Below, piece after piece: positions 13,461 to 24,995 of a stretch of 64,000 nt of DNA; position 1 is the stretch's first letter; each line of letters starts with the position of its first letter. The stretch comes from Gorsachius magnificus (taxonomy: Eukaryota; Chordata; Aves; Pelecaniformes; Ardeidae). The position numbers and the translations under genes were made by a program. Location: assembly GCA_034008185.1 (NCBI GenBank), contig CM067084.1:42793099-42857098 (forward strand). Direction: 5' to 3'. The notes under the pieces were generated by a model that saw only the letters and a program-made list of their open reading frames with translations, was not told the origin of the DNA and searched no databases.

Positions 13461-15240
13461 TTCAGCTGACAAACATAGGAAGGGAGAATATAGAGCCAAA
13501 GAAAGTTCTGGGACATTGGCACTGGTAAAACTTTTAATACAAACTTCTTAACTTTCCGTTCAGTTCAGAAGTAATCACATTCACTTGGTTCAAAGCAAGG
13601 TCATTTTTGTAACTTTTAAATGAAATTTCCTCTTTGCATATGCAGTGACAGCCCATTGCAAGCTTGGAATTGTTGGTGGATTTTACAGATGTTGTGTTCT
13701 CAGTATTTGCTATTTCCTTCCTCCCTGCTTCTCTCTTCTTTTTTCTTTACTATTATGATATTCTTCATTCGGGTGGAATTTTCCTCAACATATCCTGAAA
13801 CAGAAATAGTTTGGAAATGTAGCTTTTCTGCAGTGGAACGGAATAAGTATGCACAAAGGAGAGAACAAAACACCACCTTCAGTCGTGTACTTTACTAATT
13901 TGAGAATTAATTTAGGAATAAACTTTTCCTAATCGCAAATTGTGGCAAAGTTCAAAAGCACGCTGCAGAAGTTTTTGATGCAACAGCTGTTGGTCCTAAT
14001 GTTAATGTCCAGAACCTAAGCATCTTAGAAAGTCTCAGGTTTATGGAGTATATAACAAAGAATTTGATTTCATGTTACAACTGTGTAATGCTTTAGCATT
14101 CAATAGCAAAAAAAAAGAAGTTATTGAGTTGAATAAGAAGATTATTTGTAAGCAATGTTCTTAGAAACTCTGTTTCAGGGGGTTCTGTTTCAGAGCAAGT
14201 GCATTTACCACCTGTAATAGTAAAAATTTCTGGAGTTCCTTGTACTAAAGGTATGGAAGTTTGCAGAAAAGGCAAATATCCATTGTTAATTAATTCCACT
14301 TCTTCAAGACGGTATTTATCAACTTCAGTATAAGCATATGAATAGGTTTCCATATGTTTGCATTGTCTCTCACATAGCACCTCTTTTCCTTTCTTTCATA
14401 AGATGTAGAAGTAAGGAAGCGCTATCCACTTTTAAAAGATATATCTTGAAATACCATGGACTAAATAGACTACTTTCTGTGCATGAAGAAATGAACTAGT
14501 AAAATACAGTCAAGCATGAAAATGTATTATTGTCAGCATATGTTACAAAATTCAGACAAACTGCTTCTAAATAGACTCGTTCTTTAAAGCATCTATCATT
14601 TCTCCTTCCTGTTCCAGAGTTCTCAGTTTCATGTCCAAGAATTTTTGCATTAGTATTGTGAAAAAGAGTAATTCTTCAAAAATTACTCTACATTTGGCGA
14701 GATCTATCCTTGTAACTTCTGCATCAGTCCAAAGAATTTTGGCCTTTCCAAAGGTTGAATATTATCTTTCAAAATTGTGTAACTCTGGCTTTGTCAGGAA
14801 ATGTGTCCATTTTCTAAAATAACTTTTTCTGTCATTAATTTTTACATGAAAAAGTTATAATGGGCCAAGTAATTATAAATTATTTGTTCACATATGAAAA
14901 CCCAAACTCATGACATTGAATTATTTGACATTCTTTTCTCACATTTAGCTGCATGATAAATTTTGACTTAGTACCGGTCATGACTGTGACATATCCAGGG
15001 AGATATTTTCACACGTGAAGTTGAACAGCAGTTTATGCTGCTGGTTATCATGCATAGATGTACATTTCATTTTTTAATGAAGGTTTTGATGATGCCAAAT
15101 TTGAGCAAATTTGATGTTAACATCTGGATGACCTTTACAGTCTTTAGAGATGAAAAAATACCATTGTCTTTGAGTTATCTATGTTTGTGGTGATTTCTGG
15201 AAGAGTATATTCCTCCTTCACACAGTTCACTGTATTTCCA
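13461..15240. other. Unique AT-rich noncoding sequence
   Basis: Nothing recognised beyond short AT-rich frames. Confidence 0.55.
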
Positions 15241-15245
15241 CTCAC

Positions 15246-15301
15246 CTTCCGTGGCAATCCTATAGACAAGAGTCTATCTCTTACTCAGCCCTGACAGTCC
15301 T
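15246..15301 (-). other. Candidate minus-strand noncoding exon (56 nt)
   Basis: On the minus strand a good acceptor (GAGCTTTTCTCAG) and a consensus donor (GAAG|GTGAGT) bracket 56 bases, but all three frames contain stops. If used it would be an exon of a noncoding RNA or an untranslated exon. It lies 70 bases left of the hAT-like relic, close to a possible transposon-supplied transcript. Confidence 0.22.
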
Positions 15302-15369
15302 CTGAGAAAAGCTCTCCTTTGCATGTTTGGTAGAATAGATTAAAAGATTATTGTGTTTATTTCTTAATC

Positions 15370-15560
15370 CAGTGGTTTCCAAACTGTGGTCTGCATTCCA
15401 ACCTAGCAGACCATCCTTAGTGATCCTTGGCTGGCCTGTGGCCTGCAGCAGATCCTATGCTCTGGAGGGGCTCCATTAGGGACTACATCCTTTGGCTGCA
15501 GTGCAGCACCACAGCCTCTTCCAAACTGCGTAACCTATAGCACCGGGAACCAACCGGGTC
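15370..15560 (+). mobile_element. Probable hAT-type DNA transposon relic (5' end)
   Basis: The block starts with CAGTGGTTTCCAAACTGTGG at 15370. This closely fits the terminal inverted repeat of old vertebrate hAT elements (Charlie/Tip100-like, typically CAGTGGTTCNCAA). It continues with a 'GTGGTCTGC...AGACCATCC...GTGATCC...GGCCTG' series like the 'our side, other side' purine-pyrimidine text following such ends. GC content rises from about 35 percent around it to about 55 percent inside, consistent with inserted DNA. I could not find a matching far-end inverted repeat (TTGGNAACCACTG-like), so the right border is a guess and the copy may be truncated. It is nonautonomous with no transposase frame. 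The alternative is a chance match plus ordinary unique DNA. Confidence 0.42.
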
Positions 15561-17339
15561 CTATGTTAGACCTTGCACATAGATGAATGAGCTGCACAGG
15601 AAAAAGCCAGTAGGGACCTGTTCTTATGAAACATGCAAATAAGTGAGAGGAATTAAAGTCACCTGGACAACCTGAATGCTAGACATTCGTAACATTGGGA
15701 GGTCACTTCTGAAATATAATTCCACTTTTTGTGCTTTTTTTATTAGAAACAACCAAACACCAATGTCAGAGTCAGTTCTGTCATGTGAAATGGCATAAGG
15801 CACCAACAGATATCATAGGCAGTTTTTTGTTCTCAAAAACCTAGTTTGCACTTTGTTCGAACAAACAAACATTTGGCTACATAGTAATTGGTAGTGTAGT
15901 AGTAGGCAATTTGCCTCTTTTAGTCTATTTTCAGCAGCTAGAGGACAGCTTGTCATTTTTGTAAGTGCATTTCACAGCTTATGGCAGAGGCAGTTTGGAA
16001 ACTTTGAACCGAAGTAGAACAGTCACTGACATTTACAACTTTTCTGCTCCGCAGCATCCCTGTAATGACTCTTTCTTTCCCTCTACCTCTCCTTGCTTCT
16101 TGCATTCATCCTTTCATACATCCTGGCTCTGGCTCTTCTTTTTTTCTATGACATTGCCTTTGGTTTCTGCCTTTGGTTTCCTTGCCACTCTATTTCCTAC
16201 CCTCTTTCCTCTTGCCAGCTCTTATAAACTTGCTGCATCTCCAAATATGCCACCGTCTTGTCCTGGCTCTGCAGGCCAGTGCTTTTCCTTCGTTCCCTCT
16301 CTGCTTCGAGTGCACTTGGAGTGGAAGGGCTTTGCTGTCACCTCTGTCCTTTCCTGAGACCACTCTCTCGCTATCTGTTCCCTCAAGAAAAAACTTTGTT
16401 CAGCTCCTTGTAGCTCTGAATTGAAACATGCTCTTCTGACAGACTTCTTGGGGAGTAACTAATTCCTGTATGTACACTCTGAGCACATACAACAGGAGCT
16501 TTTGTGGAGACTTTTGGTTAAATATGGGTGCAAGTATATTGCTGTTGCTTGGGTAATCATGCCAAAGTACTCTGTTAAACAAAAAAGTACACAAAAAAAG
16601 AGCTGGAAGGGGCTACCTGCCACAGGAAAAATTTTAGCTCCGTGGTAAAGTTTAGCAATGCTATAAGCAAAGGTTGTGGTGGGAAGCTTTTGCCCTTGCC
16701 ACATTGGTTCCAGTAATTCTATCTGTGGCATCTGTTTGTCTGCTGGAAAGACAGAGAAATGAGCTCTGCGCATGTGTGATTTATTACAAATGGCTTCCTA
16801 AAACGTGCAAGTCTGAACATGTGGCAGGGAACAAATGCTTCTTTCTTTATATCCCATGTATTTGAAACACTTTTAGAAAATGTTTCTTTGTGAAGACTTG
16901 TTAAGCAAAAATCCCATTATAAAATGTATGTTCTTCTTTTGCCAGAAGGTTTGGCTCTGATGTATATAACACTGTGTTGTCTGTATGTTTTGCATTTTCT
17001 TGTACAACAGTATGGGTGCGACATGGTGTCTTCACTTTCTGCCTATAATTTGCCTGTGCTCTGCCCGTCTTTTCCATGGAGTTGTTGCCAGAAGCTGGGG
17101 CTTCTAAATCCAAAGAAATACAGAGTAGTTTGCTGTCTAAATAAAATGTTGTAGCTTGACTTCTACTTTCCTATAACCAAATGTGACTGTGATAGGAAAA
17201 ACTGAACACTTTTTAAATGAATTTAAGTTTAGTTAAAAAAAAAAGAAGCCTTGAGCTAGTATCTCTGACCTGCCTGCATCTGACACACTTTTTGACAGTG
17301 ACATAAACCCACTGTTACAGTTGCCTCACTTTAAATTCC
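15561..17339. other. Unique noncoding sequence with a pyrimidine-rich stretch
   Basis: A CT-rich stretch at about 16060-16390 creates overlapping serine/leucine/phenylalanine-rich frames (130 and 83 codons), which I regard as compositional. No repeat family recognised. Confidence 0.5.
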
Positions 17340-17600
17340 CAAGAAGTTATTTGCTGCAGCAGATCTCAGTGCAGAAATAAACCACCGAGCCAAGTGCTAA
17401 TTTCATCTTCACTAAGTGTTTGCACGAGGGCAATTATGTCAGTGCCTTCCCATAACTAGCAAAAACTGGGGGGCTCCCCTGTCTGAACTCCCACCCTCCC
17501 CATGAGCAAGGCCCAATTTAATTGAGTTTTCCAATCTAAGATTAATGTGAAAATCTAACTGGGATGTCATGAATCGGGGCAAACACTTTTAAAATCCCTA
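17340..17600. promoter_or_regulatory. Candidate conserved noncoding element with homeodomain motifs
   Basis: A complex, low-repeat block carries a dense series of TAAT/ATTA-type cores (GCTAATTTC, CAATTATG, TTTAATTGAG, GATTAATG) and no open frame. It sits immediately left of the CpG-rich block. Such motif density and evenness of composition are typical of vertebrate developmental enhancers. Conservation itself cannot be seen from one sequence. Confidence 0.3.
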
Positions 17601-17869
17601 TGCATCTAGCAGCCTATTTGTAACACAGGGAAAGGAGTCCTTGTGATGGGGGATGAATATGCCCTTGATACAGTCCTCTCCTGAGCCTCGGGTGACACCG
17701 GAGCCTTTGAATGACATGTCCTCACCGCGTCTGCGATGGGGCTCGCAGGCAGTCTGAGCAAATGCTGTACATGTACATGTATATATGTATACATATAAAT
17801 GCTGCACAGCCCAGTCACAGTATAAGGGAAGCAGGCGGGTGCACTTGCACTGCCAACAAAGTCCCTTTC

Positions 17870-18540
17870 TTTCCGAGGCGGCCGTCTGCCTCCAGAGCCC
17901 TGTCATAGGGAGCTCTCCTTGCTGAAGGCTCCTCGCCCCCTCAAGGGGATGGCGTTCCCCAGCCCGTGCCTGTGCTGGGATACGCTGGGTGTCTTTTATT
18001 TGTTTTCTTTCCCAGCAATACTACCCCTCTCGGGGCAGGCGCTTTAGTGAGATGGATCGCACTCAGGTAACCGGCAGTTCAAGGAAGTCCTTCCCTGGGT
18101 TGTTTACACCAAGGCGTTTTAGAGCAGCCATTTAGCTTCCACCCCGTCCCACCCCGCTGACCAGCTGTAAGTGTAAAGGCCGCCAGCGGGCCCGCGGGTC
18201 GCTGATAAACTAAACCCCCATTTGGCAGGCAAGGAAGCCGGGATGATAAGGATGTTGATTTATGTTTTATCTGTCACTACAATTTCAGTAAAGCTGGGCA
18301 GCCAGCCTTAACGGAGCGAGGGCTGTTATCACCTCTCCTTAGCCCTTTAAGTGCAGCAGGCTCTTTGGTGTCTCTCGCTGAACGCCGCTTCGTTAATTGG
18401 GAGGGTAAACAGGACACACAGTGCTGGCCCTCACCGTGCTTTGCTCAGGCGGCACTTAGCACAGAACTGGCAGACTTGGGGAAGGGGTGGGGTCTGAGGG
18501 GGACACGCGCATGAAAGAGAGTTCGTAGAAGTTGTCGGCA
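17870..18540. promoter_or_regulatory. CpG-rich candidate regulatory region
   Basis: This is the only several-hundred-base stretch with frequent CpG: CGGCCGTC near 17878, GGCGTTCC, TACGC, CTCGGGGCAGGCGC, AACCGGC, GGCCGCCAGCGGGCCCGCGGGTCGC at about 18179-18204, ACGGAGCGAGG, GAACGCCGCTTCGTTAATTGG at about 18380-18400, and ACACGCGCATG. Surrounding DNA is AT-rich and CpG-poor, as expected of methylated vertebrate sequence. The block also contains GATA-type (TGATAAG, CTGATAAAC) and homeodomain-type (GTTAATTG) motifs. It contains no long open frame. It could be an unmethylated distal enhancer or a promoter of a noncoding transcript. No TATA box or initiator was convincing, so strand is not assigned. 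Confidence 0.45.
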
Positions 18541-18559
18541 TTTCCTAGACTTGCTTCTA

Positions 18560-18690
18560 TCATTTAAAATGTATTGCATACCTTGAGGCAAATGTAATGG
18601 CTGGCTTAATTGGAGATAACTTCACCGAAGTGGCTGTAGTTAGCGTTTATGTCAGCGGTGAATGTGCCCTTTAATGTTGTGCACCTCAGG
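18560..18690. promoter_or_regulatory. Candidate regulatory flank of the CpG block
   Basis: The segment contains AATGTAATGG, GGCTTAATTGGAG and TTATGTCAGCGG in a short span. It continues the homeodomain-motif-rich character on the right side of the CpG-rich stretch. No coding content. Confidence 0.22.
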
Positions 18691-21600
18691 TATGACTATT
18701 CAACATAGGAAAAATCTGACAACATTAATTACTGGGGAAATAAATGTTGTGAATTATATGTATGATTATGTACCATTTTCCCCTCATTTTGGAGGTGAGT
18801 GTTATTTTTCTGAAAGTATTGTAAGATTTTACACATTATATTTAATGGCAAACACATTTTTAGTTTTGAGAAGCACTGCATGCCTTTTGGGGCCAGTAGA
18901 AGTGCCTGCAGAGAAGAGGGTGAAAAGAGCTGGGAGAGAAATGTGAGCATTAAAATACTGAAGTATTCCGGCAAAACCAGAACACAGAAAATCTGAAACC
19001 CCCCCCACCCTAAACAATTCTTGTCATATTCTATGCAAAATGTTAAAAATACAGCTCTTTCTTTTCCCTCATCCCCTTCTGATTTCTTTTTCCTTTATTT
19101 CTTTCCCTCTCCCTCTCCCCAACTATTTCATCTTACCTTTCAAATCTGTCATTATATTTCTTTCTAAACAAAACTAGAAAGAGAAAAAGAAGCTAGTTCC
19201 TGCTTGAGGTCAGTGGGAACTTTGCCATTGACTTTAAATAGGTCCAGAAGCAGGCCCAACAGAGCATTTTATAGCTTCCTTTATTTATCTTAGGTTTTAT
19301 TTTGAGCAATGTGTCTTTTGTATGACTGCATTATTTCCACAGTGAACACCACAATAATGGCCTCGTATACATTATTATATACACACGTACTGAACAAAGC
19401 ATTATTGATAGTTATACTCTTTTAAACAAGAGTAAAAGACAATTATAAAAGTATAAACAGGAATACTGTTGATTACTGAGAGACGGGTGATTAAGAGCAA
19501 GACAGTAATTAACACTTTAGTCAAGGAAGCTTTAGTCAAGGCTGCACTTTCTCTAGTATTGTTAATGATGCTCATAGCCAATCTATTACACCTCATGAGA
19601 AATGGGGGAAAAAGTAACCATTCTCCAGACTGGAATAGAGTAGGAACCATACTGAAGTGTTTGAGCTCAGTATCATTAGGCTGGTAAGCCAAGGATAACA
19701 ATGCGAAGTTTGGCAGAAATTTGGCTGATATCCAGGGATATCAGCTGTGGAGTGTGCTGGCCATTTGTTACACATGATTCAGAGGCACAAATAATGGTAG
19801 GCACTATTTCTGTTTCTTGTTGATGACAGTTATGATTCTTGAGTTCTTCTGAAAACTGTGTCCAAGGAATCCCCAAAGAGCCATCTCATGCATAGAGATA
19901 ATTTATCACAATTACAAGTGCAGTGTATTACAATCATGAGTAGAATAACCAACAGCACAAGCAAATGAAAGAGATGAAGGCGGGTTTGCTGCAAAAGTGG
20001 CTGCAGCCATGAATGAGACCAACCAGCATCTGTCTTGTCAGAAAATGAGGTAGACCCCCAGCTGGATAAAAGCTTCAGCTCACAAATATCTGGCAATAAG
20101 GATGGATCAAAGGCATGTTTTTCTCTCCCAGTCCTACTGAGGGATACTCTGGATCAGCTGTACTCAGGACACACTGGTCTGAGAGAGCTGCACCTCTTCT
20201 TTCACCCCAGCCAAAACAGCTAGCTGAACTCATCTGTGTGTGGGTATGTTGCAGGAACAAGACAAAGTCACTGTTGTGCACATTCCCTTCAGCTAGCTGA
20301 AGTTAAAAATCAATTTTCCTTCCAGTTAGTGTGGTTACGTTACTTGTAGGGCAGCTTTAATACTGCTGGGTTTGTCTTCCACAATAAATTACAGCAGCTG
20401 CCTGGAGAACATATAACCCATTTACTTCTGGTTGTCACGGAAAGAAATCTACTGATAGGCAAAACAGAAGCGTTTATGGAAACCCATTGGTGAGTAGAGG
20501 CCATGGAGCCCGGGGCTTGCAGCAGCTGCAGTCCTTCCCTCTGAACGGGGGCACACAGACGCTGTCCGGCACCCAGGGTGAACACCAACACGTTGCAACC
20601 CACACAGTGGAATTGGTGACACTGCTTTGCATCCAAATATGTTTCCAAAGATGGAAACCAAATGTGGTCATTAGATACCACAAAAATACACTGTTGGCAA
20701 TGAAATGTCACTCTAGCAACCTCAAGGGAAGGAACAACTGCTTGCTGGGAGAGTAGCCCTGGCTGCAGCATAACAGCTTAGTATATTTGTTAGACTGCAG
20801 CTGAGTAGGAAATTTTACAAACATAACCTAATTTTTTTAATTGTTAAATTTCCCACAGGCCATCATGGCTGCTCTCTGGTATATTTGTTTTCCCAGGTAT
20901 CTGCTGAAAGCTTTCTGCAGACATATTTTTGGTGTTCATAAATAAATTTTCCTGAATGCATAGTCTTCCAGTGTTTTTATTATTTATTTGTGGCAAAACA
21001 AATGTGGCTCTCATAATAAATAAAAATGACTGGAAATGCCATATATTCTTGCACAGGTTTTAGTTTCTATTTTTCCAAGCCTTCCTACCAGTAAACTGAA
21101 TATTCACGGAAAAAGGATTGACAAAGGGTGTCAATAACACTGAAATAAATCTGGCATTTTATTCAAGTGATTATCCAGGAACATTTTTGGGCCAGTTTCC
21201 CAATTTCTATTAAAAAATAAAAAAAAAAGAGAGAAATAAGTCCTCCCATCCATTTATGAGTTAATCCATTTTAAAAGTTGCTGTATTCCATTACGCAGCC
21301 CCACACCCACTTGTTTGCCAAAATACAGTTTGCTACTAGCTGGATCCAGAGCAGCCGCCTTGCCCCAGAACAGCTGCTGGTGCTCTATATTTGCAGCTTC
21401 CTCTTGCTCTCTGATACTCCATAAAACTGTTTATATTCACTGTAAAAGTATTTTCACTCTGTTTGCTTAGTGACCATGCTCCACAAATATTCTCTTTACC
21501 ACTAACAATCATGAAATGAAAATGTTTACAAAACTTTATTTAGTGCCAATACCTAATAAACTGTAGAAATGTTCTGAAGTGAATGCGCATATGTGTGTGC

Positions 21601-24600
21601 ACACTTGCGTAGGAACAAAGTATTTGCCTAATTTTTCTGTGCAAGAGAAAGGTGGTGATATACTTTTACTAGGACTACTCCAGGATTGCATGCATTTGGT
21701 GTCTGCTGCCTGGTTTTATAACTCTTTGAAGCTTATTTATGGCCTGTGGAAGATCTGACATGTGAACTAGGCTAACTATTTTTGAACCTTTTTTTTTTGG
21801 TGCCTTGGCCATATCTATTTGAGATCGTGAGTTTATGCTGCATCAAAGTGAACTTGTTGTTCCTCCTACCTCAGATCAGGTATTTGAGCTCGTTTGTCCT
21901 GCACTGCCTTAATGTTACCCATCATAAACACTTTATGCATTTCTCCCTGCGCTGTAACCTGACATGTTCTGAAAAAGGAATTGACCCACAGCTCTTAGTG
22001 TGGTGACACATTTGAAAACATTTGCTTTGATATTTGGAGGGTGAATATTTGCCTTTCAAAGAACTCTGCTCCATAAGAGAGAATCATACAGCACGTTTTA
22101 GTTCCTTGAGTTAATTTCTACTACCCCGAGAGTCTGAGACAGACTTCTTGTTTGCTGTTCTACTTGCAGCTGACTGGTCTCTCTCAGACGATACACAGGA
22201 TAGCTGAGCAACACTTGGTAGCTTTTATCCGTTCCTTTGCTACTTTCTTTTGGTATCTCACACACAGTATGCATTTCCAATGCCAAATCCTCTTTATCAC
22301 GCTCACAAAAACAGGCTGTGATGTGTTGCCAGCAGGAACAATGTGCAAAGGGGTAAACTCTTGGAAAGGAAAGCTTTGCTGCTGCACAAAAAGTATTCAG
22401 ATCCAGCAGCAGCAGGATTTGCTCTCTAGCCGATTGCTTTCAAGGCAGGGTGGAATTTAGGTGGAAGAACAGCGATACCCTGTCTCTCTAAACTTCAGGG
22501 ACCGAGAATCTGATTTTTTGCCTATTGTTTTTGGTATTTTTTGAGCATGTCATTTGGCTTAAAATATCTATTTCTTTTCTTGAGACCCTGAAACTCAAGA
22601 CTACAGTCAACACAGTAGCTGGATTTCTTTTATGTCTAGACCTTGTGCCCACAGTTAGTGCATGTAACAGAGGTTGTTTGGTTTGGTGCTTTTTATTCAT
22701 ATATAAGTGAAGAGTAACAGGTATATGGATTCCTTATATTCATACTTTCTGATAATCTTGAAAATGAAGCATATTGGGAATTTTTTATTATTATGATTCT
22801 TGTTTGTTTATTAATTTATTTACCACTGTTAACCAAGGGCATAACTCAGGACCCTTCAGTTGAATTTATGGGTTCAGTTCCTTTTCCTGCTCTCATGAAG
22901 TGAAGGAACCAACAGTACAGTGGGACAGACTGGAGAATTTTTGTTTCACAAATACACCTCTGTTGCCTCCTACATTACAACAGTCTCACACTCCAAAAAT
23001 TAGAGCCCTTTGCCTTGCACAGCAAATAGCTGCCAGTCTGCAGAGGAACCACCGATGGTGTGTGCCGGCACTGACAGACCTTCTGCCGGTGGCACTGCCA
23101 GAGTTTCTGCTGTCCTAACCAGATCTCAAAACACAGAGCTTAATAAACTGTCCGGACTGACAGACAACTTTAGGCCAAGAGAGTTTATAACATGCCAGTG
23201 CACAATATCTTCATTTTTTTGGGGGGGATCTCTGTAGCAGAACTGTCCTGAAAATTGAGAACTTTGTGGCATGAAGATTTTTGAGGCTTCAGAACATAAT
23301 CTTTCAAAAGGTCCATGAAAACTTTTCTACATCTCTTTGTCCAGCCATAAATACCTTTGTTTGAAAAAAGGCTTCATTTCAGTATCTCTTGACAGCAGAG
23401 AGGTGGTTGTTCTCTGAAGCATTAAAGGTATCGCACCTGCTCCTCTTCCTCCTTTTGCAGTGCACAAATAGAAAATGTGTGATGCTTCTACCCAATCTTC
23501 TTCCACAATATTCACAGGTACCCCTCCAGTTCAATTAAGATGCCACAGAGCGGCTGCTGTGCACTGAGGAACAGGGTTTGAGTTTCTCTAAGTTTGTCTT
23601 TGGGAAAGTAGCCAGAACTACCTCATGCACCCTAAATTTAGAGGGGCCTCTGCTTGTCCAAATCAGTTCAGAATATCTGATACTATAAAATGTGTGAGGG
23701 AGATGGTTTTATCTCTTAAGCATCCCCGTCCATAGCTTCAGGAATAACTAACTTTTCCTTTAAATCTGTGGACTGCATATGTTTTAGATTAGTTTCATTT
23801 GTGTTTTTGTAGGTTTTATGAGTTTTTAAAAATAATTTTCCTGTTTTCTGAGTAAATTATATGAAACATCAGCCCTAAATTTAATCTATCAAGCTCATAA
23901 AGGGAAAAGTTTTATGAGTGATATTATAAAATTTAGATAATTATCTTGTTTGTTTTAGCAGTTTCTATTTTTGTCTCTGTACAGTATTCTTCCATTAAAA
24001 GACAATTTTTATATGGTGTACTGGTCGAGGGGAACAGTCAGTGATCATGTAAAACATACATATAATAATGCTCATATTAATCAGCAATACTCTATGTATT
24101 TTTAACTGAACTATATTTACTATATGAGCATATAACTAATTTCAAGCCTGTTATATGCTTCTCACATTAAAAAGGAAACAAAAGCCTCTGCATAGACAGC
24201 ATATAATTCCACTAACCTTCATTAGCAATGCTACTTATGCAAGTGCAAGTAGGATATATAAAAGTACGCCTAGAGCAATGAATATAAAGCATGTTCATGG
24301 TAGCCTTTTCCATTGCTGTCTGCATCAGTGCGCTGGGGTTCTGCCATCCTGTATCTACTGTATGTACAGATCTCTTTCATGGAAGGTGGAAAAATATTCT
24401 GGGGAGACATCATCATGTGCACGCCTCTTCTTATGTTCTTTACTAGACATCTGCCACTGTTTGCTGTCAAAGACAATACACTGTGCTAGTTTAAACCTCT
24501 GGTATGCCCTGATGTGGCTATCCTTGCTCCTTATGTGGTTATTCTTGCCTTTTTTTTTTGTCAAAAGCAGGTCCTTCCATTAACTTTGCAGGATAGAACC

Positions 24601-24838
24601 AAATATTGGAGTTAAGATCCAAAACTGATGACAAAAGTGTTTTATTTAGGAGAAGATGCTGATGGTTTAGCTTCAAACAAAAAGTCACTTCTGTTCTGTT
24701 GCTTGTAGGCATCTGTGAGAACATGCACCAGACAAACCTTATTAGAGTTTTAAGTGATCTTCCTTCTCTTGCACCAGGGTCATGATCTTTCAAAGCTCAT
24801 ACGGATTCATAATAATGTTCTGACTGCCTTGGTCAGAG
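18691..24838. other. Unique noncoding sequence
   Basis: Apart from the element candidate at 21235-21440, nothing is recognised. A GC-raised patch at 20450-20620 carries long frames on both strands (143 codons minus, 89 plus) without splice or start support. A 142-codon frame at 24155-24583 is rich in Leu, Cys and Phe and looks compositional. Confidence 0.5.
21235..21440. promoter_or_regulatory. Candidate conserved noncoding element
   Basis: This is a repeat-free block of mixed composition in AT-rich surroundings. It has TTATGAGTTAATCC, CATTACGCAG, CCCACACCC (KLF/SP-type), CTATATTTGCAG, and paired CAGCTG/CAGCAGC steps. No open frame of note. Confidence 0.2.
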
Positions 24839-24857
24839 CCTGCCCCTTCTGGGCAGG
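24839..24857. other. Short GC hairpin
   Basis: CCTGCCC pairs perfectly with GGGCAGG around a 5-base loop (CTTCT). The stem is short, isolated and of unknown role; it has no T-run, and a bacterial-type terminator would be meaningless in this genome. Confidence 0.55.
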
Positions 24858-24980
24858 TTTTAGATGGCACTTGTTCCATCCCTTCTTAGGCCTTTTTTGA
24901 GCTTTTCGAGTGAGATATCAACTGCTATCTCTCTGCTAGTTCAAATCTTTTTTCCTGATTTCCACAGTTCTTTCCTCAAA

Positions 24981-24995
24981 CAACAACAACAACAA
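24981..24995 (+). repeat. (CAA)5 microsatellite
   Basis: Five CAA triplets, followed by an A-rich tail. On the minus strand it gives a run of GTT codons (poly-valine) in a meaningless open frame. Confidence 0.85.

Noticed and set aside
16000..16424. Overlapping 130- and 83-codon plus-strand frames rich in Ser, Leu and Phe
   Set aside because: They come from a CT-rich stretch; two overlapping frames of similar length and low complexity indicate composition, not coding.
20340..20771. 143-codon minus-strand frame overlapped by an 89-codon plus-strand frame
   Set aside because: Mutually overlapping frames in a GC-raised patch with no splice or start evidence and no recognisable family.
24155..24583. 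142-codon plus-strand frame
   Set aside because: Starts in an AT-rich stretch, is rich in Leu, Cys, Ser and Phe, and lacks any family signature.
24981..24995. Poly-valine stretch on the minus strand
   Set aside because: It is simply the (CAA)5 microsatellite read in translation.
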